Shown piece by piece: positions 1 through 6,294 of a stretch of DNA of 6,297 bases (positions are counted from its first letter, which is position 1; each line of letters opens with the position of its first letter). The notes beneath the pieces are model-generated. The model did no database searches. It was not told the origin of the DNA and saw only the letters and a program-made list of their open reading frames with translations. The DNA comes from JAFGIT01 sp016929465 [NCBI: Candidatus Coatesbacteria bacterium]. GTDB taxonomy: Bacteria; B130-G9. The translations under genes and the position numbers were made by a program. The stretch spans positions 1 through 6,297 of the forward strand of contig JAFGIT010000286.1 of assembly GCA_016929465.1 (NCBI GenBank). The letters run 5' to 3'.

Positions 1-2238
1 AAAGAGACCGAGGTCCATCCTCAAATTCGTTCCGACGAATACTCGGGGGATGCTTATATAGTCAAGGGATTTCGCCGGACAGTTTCCGAGGGAGCGAAGA
101 CTCTCTATGATCTCTGGGCCAAGAAAGCCATATACAGGGTGGATACTGGGACGAACGACGCATCTGAAAAATTCCATTTACTCGAGGACGTACTCCCGGC
201 GAGCACGTACTTCGGTGAGGGGGACGAGCGGGTCTCGTTCAGCGCGGACGAAGGCAGATACGACCCCGAGTCCGACAATCTAGTGCTTCGCGGAAATGTC
301 ATGGCGATGCTGGAGACCGGCCTGACGCTGAAGTGCGACGAGGTTAGATTCAGCAGGTCCGAGATGGTCGCCTCGAGCGATAGCCTCGTTGTGATCTCCG
401 GGGAGGGGATCCATTTTCAAACAAGGGGCTTCGTTGCCGATCTCGTCCTGAAGGAGGTGTTCTTCCCTTCGAGGATATATCTCACTGGAAATTCAACCCC
501 GACTCGGCTGCTAAATTTGCTTTCCAACGACGATGCGCCATCTGGATCAGGGGAAGCATTGGAGGACGGTTTCTACTTGACTGCCGATCAGATGTTGTTC
601 GGAGCCAAGACGCGCGTCGCAGAGCTCAATGGTGACATTTCCATAGAGTCAGGAGACTACGAGGTTCACGCTGAGCAGCTCAAGCTCGGCTGGAAGGAAG
701 AGCCCAGGGAGATCGAATGGGGGGAGCTGCATGGGCTGGTTCTCGTCAAGACCGCCGACGGCTCAATTGGTTGCGACTACGCCGAATATAAGGAGGGGCT
801 TCTTCGCCTGAAAGGAATGCCGCTATTCATTCGCGATTTCGACCGGCTCGAGGGTCTGTTCGAGGATGATTGTTCCAAAGGAACCAGTGAACCTCATTGG
901 GCGACTATCTTCTCGAGTCTGATGAGTGAAAAGGAAGCAGATGGGGAGGTGTCTTTCTATGGAACCAGGGCGAGATTCTTCATGTTTCGCTCGGCCGCGA
1001 GCTACCTCGGATGCACCACCTTGAGCGGCAGGGAGTTCCGCTTCGAGGAGGAGCCCGGCCGGCTTCACGTGATTGACGACGTGGACCTCACGCTCAGCGA
1101 CATTCCGGGGATTGCAGACTCGTCATCGGAGAGAAGCGTTCATATCACATCAGATTCTCTCGACTATGATACGAAAGCAAAAGGAGCACTTTTCACGGGA
1201 GATGTGAATGTCCGCAGTCTCAGCGACTCGATTGACTCGGATACGCTTTTCATAAAGCTAGCGGATTCTGGCGACGAGGGCGTGCAGGTCGAGTCGCTCG
1301 AATTCGACGGCTCTGTCGAGGCCTTGCTCTCGATACCATCAGATTCACCCGAATCCGACGGCGAGCCCAGGATCGCCTATCTCTCATCCGACAGGCTAAC
1401 AATAGACACCGCGACGCGCGAGGCGGTTTGCTCCAGCAATGTCTCTATGCACTCGGAGGACCGCTCCTTGAGCTGCGATGAACTCCGCTTGACTATGTCG
1501 GAGGGGATGTCCGATGTCGAGGAGCTGGTCGCATCCGGAGAGGTCGTCCTGGAGAGCGAGGGGAGAATCGCGACTGGCGGGAAACTCGTTTATGATGTCA
1601 ATAGAGAGACGGCAGAACTGACGCGACAGCCCAAGGTGTGGTACGGTGAGAATGTAATGCTTGGGCGCAAGGTGGTCTATGATCTCAAGACGGGTAATCT
1701 TGGGCTGGTCGATAGCGTCCGGGGTGTGTTCTACAATGAGAAGGAGCTCGAATTGGGAAGCATGGGCGATGATGCAGGTGGAAATGACAATCGGGATGGT
1801 TCCGAATTCTCTCTTTCCGATTCAATCCGGCGCCCAGGCAAGGTCGAGCTTTCCGCTGACAAGCTGGATTACAACGATGAGACGATGGAAGGCACGTATT
1901 CCGGCAACGTCGTCGTTCGCAAGGGAGACGCTATCTTCAACGCGGACAGCGTGAGGATGGTGGGAGACGCAGCCACGGGAGAAGTCCAGACACTCGAGGC
2001 GATAGGTGATGTCCGGGTCCAGGACGGCAACCGCGTGTTGCGTGCCGATCGCGCGACATATTACGAGAGCGATCAGAAGGTGGTTCTTGACGGGAGCCCG
2101 AAGATATACGAGTTTGGAAAAATAATCACGAGAGGTGCGGTGGTCACACTACACCTCGGGTCCAAGGAATACGAGATACAGGGCGACGATGACGCCAGGA
2201 TCAAAACTACTTTGTTTGTTCCTGAGAAGGACAAATGA
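1..2238 (+). CDS. lptA: LptC-LptA (OstA) multi-domain LPS transport bridge protein, 5'-partial
   Basis: Probable periplasmic part of the Lpt machine that carries LPS from the inner-membrane LptBFG pump towards LptD. The frame is open from base 1, so the true start, and any signal peptide or membrane anchor, lie upstream. The GTG at 139 falls inside a conserved domain and is not a credible start. Numbering codons from base 1, residues about 17-165 read as an LptC domain: YIVKGF, then WAKKAIYR, FSADEGRYDPESDNLVLRGNV, and a closing segment GFVADLVLKEVFF. OstA/LptA-like modules follow at about 190-280, 380-560 and 613-735. Their recurring pattern is (S/T)(A/S)D.L.YD....G...G(N/D)V, best seen in SADKLDYNDETMEGTYSGNV. 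A divergent stretch lies at 285-375, and Asp/Gly/Ser-rich linkers lie near 176-188 and 585-612. E. coli LptC and LptA are each under 200 residues, so this protein of at least 745 is far longer. The stop overlaps lptB, which supports the role. The family is firm; module limits are by eye. Confidence 0.88.
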   Translation, partial: KETEVHPQIRSDEYSGDAYIVKGFRRTVSEGAKTLYDLWAKKAIYRVDTGTNDASEKFHLLEDVLPASTYFGEGDERVSFSADEGRYDPESDNLVLRGNVMAMLETGLTLKCDEVRFSRSEMVASSDSLVVISGEGIHFQTRGFVADLVLKEVFFPSRIYLTGNSTPTRLLNLLSNDDAPSGSGEALEDGFYLTADQMLFGAKTRVAELNGDISIESGDYEVHAEQLKLGWKEEPREIEWGELHGLVLVKTADGSIGCDYAEYKEGLLRLKGMPLFIRDFDRLEGLFEDDCSKGTSEPHWATIFSSLMSEKEADGEVSFYGTRARFFMFRSAASYLGCTTLSGREFRFEEEPGRLHVIDDVDLTLSDIPGIADSSSERSVHITSDSLDYDTKAKGALFTGDVNVRSLSDSIDSDTLFIKLADSGDEGVQVESLEFDGSVEALLSIPSDSPESDGEPRIAYLSSDRLTIDTATREAVCSSNVSMHSEDRSLSCDELRLTMSEGMSDVEELVASGEVVLESEGRIATGGKLVYDVNRETAELTRQPKVWYGENVMLGRKVVYDLKTGNLGLVDSVRGVFYNEKELELGSMGDDAGGNDNRDGSEFSLSDSIRRPGKVELSADKLDYNDETMEGTYSGNVVVRKGDAIFNADSVRMVGDAATGEVQTLEAIGDVRVQDGNRVLRADRATYYESDQKVVLDGSPKIYEFGKIITRGAVVTLHLGSKEYEIQGDDDARIKTTLFVPEKDK

Positions 2239-3089
2239 CAGAGGCTCTAATTAGGGGATCAGAATTGAGGATGGATCAGGAAGCGGATTCTCGGAGCGAG
2301 GCTGTCGATTCCCGGAGGGAGCTTGGGCGACTTGGCGACGAGGCCGAGGCGAAGTCCATGGACTCTCGGGACCGCCTGCGCTGCGTGGACCTCGTAAAGC
2401 GCTATCACGGGCGGACCGTCGTCAATCGGGTCAGCCTCGAGGTCGAGAGAGGAGAGATAGTCGGCCTATTGGGGCCGAATGGCGCCGGCAAGACCACGAC
2501 GTTCTATATGCTCGTCGGCCTGGTTAAGCCTGACGAGGGCACCGTTCTTCTCGGGGACGAGGATATGTCAGGGCTTCCGGTCTATGCGCGCGCGAGAAGG
2601 GGTGTTGGTTACCTGCCGCAGGAGGCGTCCATCTTCAAGCGGCTTTCGGTGCGAGACAACATCAGGATCATCCTGGAGGGGAGACGCCTCTCGAAAAAGG
2701 ACGTTGAGGAGCGAATTGACGAGCTACTTACGCTGCTGGATATAACGCACATCGCGAGCTCGATGGGCTACACTCTATCCGGCGGGGAGAGGAGACGAGT
2801 CGAGATAGTCCGAGCTCTTGCGCTGTCGCCGTCTTTCATGCTTCTGGATGAGCCTTTCGCGGGAATAGACCCGATCGCGATAATCGATCTCCAGAATATC
2901 GTGCGGAAGCTCAGGTCTCTAAAGATCGGCGTGCTGATCACCGATCATAATGTAAGGGAGACCTTGAAGATTACGGATCGAGGGTTCATAATAGATGAAG
3001 GTAAAATAATTAAGTCTGGTGATCCATCGGCAATTGCGAATGACGAGCTCGTAAGGAAGATCTACTTGGGCCATGATTTTGACTTGTAA
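2235..3089 (+). CDS. lptB: LptB, ATPase of the LPS export ABC transporter
   Basis: Cytoplasmic ATPase that, with the LptF/LptG membrane pair (not in this window), powers LPS extraction from the inner membrane. All ABC motifs are intact: Walker A GPNGAGKTT (80-88), Q-loop YLPQE (Q129), signature LSGGE (181-185), Walker B FMLLDEP with catalytic E206, and H-loop H238 in ITDHNV. The C-terminal end YLGHDFDL resembles the usual LptB ending. The sequence GPNGAGKTTTFYMLVGL and the phrase FAGIDPIAI are typical of LptB rather than of other ABC ATPases. The ATG at 2235 overlaps the previous stop (ATGA) and has GAGAAGGA just ahead. It gives 284 residues, with a charged N-terminal extension of about 41 residues before the usual domain. 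LptB is normally near 240 residues, so the in-frame ATG at 2358 (243 residues) is a serious alternative start. Confidence 0.95.
   Translation: MTEALIRGSELRMDQEADSRSEAVDSRRELGRLGDEAEAKSMDSRDRLRCVDLVKRYHGRTVVNRVSLEVERGEIVGLLGPNGAGKTTTFYMLVGLVKPDEGTVLLGDEDMSGLPVYARARRGVGYLPQEASIFKRLSVRDNIRIILEGRRLSKKDVEERIDELLTLLDITHIASSMGYTLSGGERRRVEIVRALALSPSFMLLDEPFAGIDPIAIIDLQNIVRKLRSLKIGVLITDHNVRETLKITDRGFIIDEGKIIKSGDPSAIANDELVRKIYLGHDFDL
2346..2360 (+). promoter_or_regulatory. Possible internal ribosome site and alternative lptB start
   Basis: GAGG at 2346-2349 lies 8 bases before the in-frame ATG at 2358-2360, a normal Shine-Dalgarno spacing. Starting here would give an LptB of 243 residues beginning MDSRDRLRCVDLVKRY, matching the usual family length. 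The overlapping ATG at 2235 also has a ribosome-site-like sequence, although its spacing of about 4 bases is short. Sequence alone does not decide between them. Confidence 0.4.
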
Positions 3090-3112
3090 TCGATCGGGAA
3101 GGCGGTAGCTCA

Positions 3113-4618
3113 TTGGCTGACAATTCACTCAAGGGGCACAAACTATCTGCGCGTCTTGATCTCCGCCTGACACAGAAATTGACGCTGACCCCTCAAATGC
3201 GCCAATCTCTCGAGATGCTTCAGATGAACGTTCTGGAGCTACAGCAGCAGCTGTTGGCAGAGCTGAGCGAGAATCCGCTTCTCGAGGAGGTCATGGATTA
3301 CGAGCGGGCGCCTGACGAGGATGTTAGTCCAGATCACGATCCAGACCATGACTCGCTCGATGAGGTGATGTCGCTGCTTATGAAGCGCGGCACCGACCTC
3401 GATCCCGAAGAAGACGAGTTCCGTGCGCCTGTCGTCGAACGCTGGAAGGGTGATAGCGACGTCGTTGATCCCACGGTCTATGAGCGAGTGCTCTTCAGAC
3501 GCGAAAATCTCACCGATCATCTCCTCAGTCAGCTCCACTTCGCCAGGCTATCGGAGCGTGACTTCGAGGTCGCGGAGAGGATCATAGGGAACATCGATTC
3601 TGACGGCTTCCTGCGGGCATCGGTCCAGGAGATCGCGAAGAACGCGGACGCAAAGGTCGAGGACGTAAAGCAGATACTCCGGCTGGTTCAGGAGTTCGAT
3701 CCCCCCGGCGTAGGGGCGAGAGACCTCAAGGAGTGCCTCAAGATACAGCTTCGTCACCTATTCGCGGAGCATGAGCTTCACACGAATTCGGACCCATTTC
3801 CGGAGCGGCTTCGTGTTCTGGTGCTCAGGGCCGTAGAGAAGCATTTTGACTTGCTAGTGGCCCATAAGCATCCTGAGCTCAGAAAAGCGCTCCGGATAAG
3901 CGAGACGACCCTCAAGAGCATTGTGGAGTTGATCGAGACGCTGGAGCCCAGGCCGGGAAGCGGCTTTGATCTCGATAGAGGCATCCCGATCGTCCCGGAC
4001 GTATATGTCGTGAAGCGCGGCCCGGGATTCGTCGCCATGCTCAACGAGCACAAATTGCCCAGACTAAGGATTGTGGGGAATTACGAGGGTAATTTCGGGG
4101 CAGATGAGTTGGGGCAGAAAGAGCGGGAGTTCATTAGGCAGAGGGCGGCCCGGGCAAACTGGGTCATGAAGAGCATAGCACAATGGAAGACCACATTGCT
4201 TCGTGTCGCTGAGGTGATTGTAAAATTCGAGACGGAATTCTTCCAGAAGGGCGCTTTGTATCTGAAGCCACTAAAACTTACCGATGTCTCTGCAGAGCTC
4301 GAATTGCATGAGACTACGGTGGGTAGAACAGTCTCCAACAAGTTCATCGATACCCCTCGCGGCTTATTCGAGATGAAGTACTTCTTTCACCGAGGGCTCG
4401 ATACTGCGAGCGGGACGTCGGTATCGTCGATAACGGTCAAGCAGCTTATCAAGGAGTTGATCGACAAGGAGCGATGTGATTCGCCCTACAACGATCAGCA
4501 GATATCTGACATGCTAGCAGAGAGAAGGATCAAGATATCAAGGAGGGCGGTGGCAAAGTACCGTGAATCTTTAGGGATACCGCCATCACATTTAAGAAAA
4601 CGCCAAAACATGACGTAA
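3113..4618 (+). CDS. rpoN: RNA polymerase sigma-54 factor RpoN
   Basis: Sigma factor that directs RNA polymerase to -24/-12 promoters; open complex formation needs an AAA+ activator. Region I (about 16-62) is present: RLTQKLTLTPQMRQSLEMLQMNVLELQQ..LSENPLLEE. An acidic region II linker follows (about 63-117, rich in Asp/Glu). The core-binding region (about 118-310) shows NIDSDGFL and FDPPGVGARDLKECL. The DNA-binding part has the helix-turn-helix LTDVSAELELHETTVGRTVSNK (389-410), then TPRGLFEMKYFF. The RpoN box SRRAVAKYRE (476-485) recognises the -24 element; it differs from the common ARRTVAKYRE at two positions. The length of 501 residues is normal. The start is TTG at 3113: a stop at 3080-3082 closes the frame upstream, no ATG or GTG lies between it and the TTG, and GGGAAGGCGG (3096-3105) serves as ribosome site. 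It lies 23 bases after lptB, probably in the same transcript. Confidence 0.97.
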   Translation: MADNSLKGHKLSARLDLRLTQKLTLTPQMRQSLEMLQMNVLELQQQLLAELSENPLLEEVMDYERAPDEDVSPDHDPDHDSLDEVMSLLMKRGTDLDPEEDEFRAPVVERWKGDSDVVDPTVYERVLFRRENLTDHLLSQLHFARLSERDFEVAERIIGNIDSDGFLRASVQEIAKNADAKVEDVKQILRLVQEFDPPGVGARDLKECLKIQLRHLFAEHELHTNSDPFPERLRVLVLRAVEKHFDLLVAHKHPELRKALRISETTLKSIVELIETLEPRPGSGFDLDRGIPIVPDVYVVKRGPGFVAMLNEHKLPRLRIVGNYEGNFGADELGQKEREFIRQRAARANWVMKSIAQWKTTLLRVAEVIVKFETEFFQKGALYLKPLKLTDVSAELELHETTVGRTVSNKFIDTPRGLFEMKYFFHRGLDTASGTSVSSITVKQLIKELIDKERCDSPYNDQQISDMLAERRIKISRRAVAKYRESLGIPPSHLRKRQNMT

Positions 4619-4625
4619 ATATCGC

Positions 4626-4670
4626 CGCTCGCCTTGATCAAGCGAAGCCGCTTGATGACTCCGGTGAGCG
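4626..4670 (+). promoter_or_regulatory. Two-part RNA hairpin in the rpoN-hpf gap
   Basis: The inner stem is a perfect 8-pair hairpin, ATCAAGCG (4637-4644) with CGCTTGAT (4649-4656), closed by the 4-base loop AAGC. The outer stem pairs CGCTCGCC (4626-4633) with GGTGAGCG (4663-4670) using one G-U pair. An internal loop of 3 and 6 bases separates the two. No run of T follows (the next bases are CGGTCCATTG), so it is not a standard intrinsic terminator. It could be an mRNA-processing or stability element, or a partial attenuator that sets hpf level separately from rpoN. The pairing is seen directly; the function is inferred. Confidence 0.6.
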
Positions 4671-4703
4671 CGGTCCATTGAAAACTCCGGGGAGAGTTGT
4701 GGG

Positions 4704-5270
4704 ATGAATATCACTTTTGTCAGTCGCCATTACGAGCTCAACACTACTCAGAAGTCTTTCATAGAGAGCAAACTAAAGTCTGTTCGTGAGCGGTACTTCG
4801 ACAAGCGACTTGACGTTCAGGTTGAGCTAACATCCGAGAAATCCAGGCAGCGCTGCGAACTGAATGTGCGCAGCGATAGGTTTCAGGAGCAGCTCCGAGT
4901 CGAAAGCCACGATATGCAGCAGTCCATAGTTGAGGCCATCGAGAAGCTCGAGATGATCCTTCGAAAACGGCATGACAAACAAGTCAACCGAAAGCGCGTC
5001 GAGAAGAGAGAGCAGACGGAGACACAGGTCGAGGCAGCGCTCGAGGCTCCGACTGATGAAGTTGGCGAGGAAATCGCGCCGGTCGATTTGCCGGAGATCA
5101 TCGAGACCGGAGCCAAGCCTTCGAAGCCAATTACTGTTACCGAGGCAGCGATGCTTCTGCAGGAGTCTGGAGACCAATTCATAGCCTTCAGGGACGCAAG
5201 TGAGAATGAATTCGCCGTGCTCTTCCGGCGTCAGGACGGCAAACTGGGATTACAGCGGCACGGTAGTTGA
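4704..5270 (+). CDS. hpf: Long-form ribosome hibernation promoting factor HPF
   Basis: Binds the 30S subunit in the mRNA/tRNA channel and, in the long form, drives 70S ribosomes into inactive 100S dimers during slow growth. Residues 1-93 form the S30AE/RaiA-type domain: MNITFVSRHYELN, the basic helix around KSVRERYFDKRL, and the C-terminal helix SIVEAIEKLEMILRKRHDK. A charged linker (about 94-139) leads to a small C-terminal dimerisation domain (140-186) with KPITVTEAAMLLQESGDQFIAFRDA and VLFRRQDGKLGL. These correspond to the family's usual KPM..EEA......FFVFR.A and V.YRR.DG..GLI. At 188 residues it is a long-form HPF, unlike the roughly 95-residue HPF beside E. coli rpoN. The ATG at 4704 has CGGGGAGAG upstream (4688-4696). 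It sits 85 bases after rpoN, behind a stable hairpin. Confidence 0.93.
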   Translation: MNITFVSRHYELNTTQKSFIESKLKSVRERYFDKRLDVQVELTSEKSRQRCELNVRSDRFQEQLRVESHDMQQSIVEAIEKLEMILRKRHDKQVNRKRVEKREQTETQVEAALEAPTDEVGEEIAPVDLPEIIETGAKPSKPITVTEAAMLLQESGDQFIAFRDASENEFAVLFRRQDGKLGLQRHGS

Positions 5271-5271
5271 G
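5256..5271 (+). promoter_or_regulatory. Candidate sigma-54 (-24/-12) promoter for the PTS genes
   Basis: CGGCACGGTAGTTGAG matches the sigma-54 consensus YTGGCACGrNNNTTGCW with exact spacing. GGCACG is perfect at the -24 element, followed by a purine, and TTG is perfect at the -12 element. The mismatches are the T before GG, the final C of TTGC (A here), and the last W. The lost C of the -12 GC pair is a real weakness. The site covers the last codons and stop of hpf. Transcription would start near 5281, about 70 bases before the EIIA start codon. No activator-binding site was recognised. Confidence 0.33.
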
Positions 5272-5316
5272 CCCGCTCGGGCCGCTATGATGTGCTTTAC
5301 TGACCTCGATGGAGTC

Positions 5317-5346
5317 CTCCTCTCGCTAATGGTCTCGAGTAGGGAG
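5317..5346 (+). promoter_or_regulatory. Ribosome site of the EIIA gene within a possible masking hairpin
   Basis: AGGGAG (5341-5346) lies 7 bases before the ATG at 5354 and is a good Shine-Dalgarno sequence. Its GGAG (5343-5346) can pair with CTCC (5317-5320), while CGAG (5336-5339) pairs with CTCG (5322-5325). The result is a broken 4+4 stem with a 10-base loop. The ribosome site is clear; the masking structure is weak and only suggestive. Confidence 0.4.
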
Positions 5347-5353
5347 TAGCAAC

Positions 5354-5788
5354 ATGATTGGTGTACTGATCGTCTCGCATGGTTTATTGGCGGCGGAATT
5401 GCTCAAGACTGCGGAGAAGATCGTAGGCCCACAAGAGCAGGTGAAGGTTCTCTCAACGAGCGGAAGAAAGCAGAGGCATCAGCTGCGGGATGAGGTCAAG
5501 ACACTAATCGATTCGCTTGATACGGGAGAGGGCGTTCTCGTCATGACCGATTGCCCGGGGGGCACCCCAGCGAATATCTCTCTCGATGCTGCCCGAGGAG
5601 AGCGAAACGTGAGAGTCCTTTGTGGGATCAACCTCCCGATGCTCTTGACTCTGGTCGAGAGATTGCAGGGCAAGACAATTGATGAGATAGCGGCGTCGGC
5701 TCTTTCTGCCGGCAAGGCAACCGTCTGCGATCTCACGGACATGATGAAGGCTCGGGCTTCTGAGAGCAAGGATAGCAAGCCCCAATGA
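5354..5788 (+). CDS. PTS system mannose-family EIIA component
   Basis: Cytoplasmic phosphocarrier of the mannose/fructose/sorbose (Man) PTS family: it accepts phosphate from HPr and passes it to EIIB. The fold signature is complete. The N-terminal strand MIGVLIVSHG holds the likely phosphorylated histidine H9 (SHG, matching THG in E. coli ManX). VLVMTDCPGGTPANIS (61-76) supplies the conserved acidic residue D66 and the GG(S/T)P turn, and GINLPMLLTLVERL (91-104) matches GVNIPML. The length of 144 residues fits a free-standing EIIA rather than the fused EIIAB of E. coli ManX. The ribosome site AGGGAG lies 7 bases before the ATG. The stop overlaps the EIIB start (ATGA), so the two are probably translationally coupled. 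It may serve sugar uptake or, if no permease follows, a regulatory phosphorelay; the window ends too early to tell. Confidence 0.93.
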   Translation: MIGVLIVSHGLLAAELLKTAEKIVGPQEQVKVLSTSGRKQRHQLRDEVKTLIDSLDTGEGVLVMTDCPGGTPANISLDAARGERNVRVLCGINLPMLLTLVERLQGKTIDEIAASALSAGKATVCDLTDMMKARASESKDSKPQ

Positions 5789-6294
5789 GCATTCAGCTCG
5801 TTCGACTCGATGATAGGCTGATCCACGGTCAAGTAGTAGCAGGCTGGGTGAAGTCGCTGATGCTGAAGGGTATCGTCGTCATCGACGATGAAGTTGCTCA
5901 GAGTCCCTTTCAGGAGAGCCTGATGAGGATGGCGGTGCCCGAGGGCATCGATGTGGAGGTCTTTGCATCTGACAGCTGCAACGGTCTCTATAAGAGACTC
6001 GAGCAATCTTCGAAGAAGACCATCGTCTTGTTCTCTCAAGTTTCTGACATATTCAAGCTCTTTATGAACAAGGCCTTCCCGCTCCACGCTTTGAACCTGG
6101 GAGGCGTAGGCTTCACAGAGGGCAGAGAGCAGCTTGCGGAGTCGCTCTTTCTTTCGCCAGAGGAGATCCAGATGCTGGCCGACCTGGCAAACGCGGGCGT
6201 TTATATCGAGCTCCGCCCCACGCCCTTCGATCGAGCACATAGCTTTCACGAGCTCCTGAAGCTCCGAGATGCAAGGCTGATTTCAGAGGGATAG
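5785..6294 (+). CDS. PTS system mannose-family EIIB component
   Basis: Takes phosphate from EIIA on a histidine and gives it to the incoming sugar bound by the EIIC/EIID permease. The N-terminal motif VRLDDRLIHGQVVAGW carries the active-site histidine H14, as in the RIDDRLIHGQV loop of E. coli ManX. Further marks are VVIDDEVAQSPFQESLMRMAVP (31-52) and the LNLGGVGF loop (103-110), the counterpart of INVGGM. The C-terminal segment (129-144) reads as the usual final helix and strand. The length of 169 residues is normal for a single EIIB domain, and the protein is complete, ending in TAG. Its ATG overlaps the EIIA stop, with AAGGA (5768-5772) upstream. An EIIC/EIID pair would be expected downstream in a transport operon, but only three bases remain. 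The substrate cannot be inferred. Confidence 0.94.
   Translation: MSIQLVRLDDRLIHGQVVAGWVKSLMLKGIVVIDDEVAQSPFQESLMRMAVPEGIDVEVFASDSCNGLYKRLEQSSKKTIVLFSQVSDIFKLFMNKAFPLHALNLGGVGFTEGREQLAESLFLSPEEIQMLADLANAGVYIELRPTPFDRAHSFHELLKLRDARLISEG

Noticed and set aside
139-141. GTG at 139 as the start of the first gene.
   Set aside because: The frame is open back to base 1, and the residues before 139 (YIVKGF...WAKKAIYR) belong to the LptC domain, so the gene begins outside the window.
1661-1954. 97-codon plus-strand open frame inside the LptC-LptA gene.
   Set aside because: Out-of-frame shadow of the OstA modules, with no family likeness and no ribosome site.
5271-5282. GCCCGCTCGGGC as an intrinsic terminator after hpf.
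   Set aside because: The stem is only 4-5 pairs with a tiny loop and no T run follows.
5286-5291. TATGAT as a sigma-70 -10 box for the PTS genes.
   Set aside because: No -35-like hexamer stands at 16-18 bases; the nearest (TTGAGC at 5267) is only 13 bases away.
181-6004. The palindrome CTCGAG occurs about a dozen times, well above random expectation, raising the idea of a repeated binding or modification site.
   Set aside because: Most copies are in frame as CTC GAG (Leu-Glu), for example at 181, 847, 3211 and 4948. They are explained by preferred codons.
5479-6249. 256-codon open frame on the minus strand.
   Set aside because: It lies wholly opposite the well-supported EIIA and EIIB genes, shows no recognisable motif, and is the usual antisense shadow of GC-rich coding sequence.
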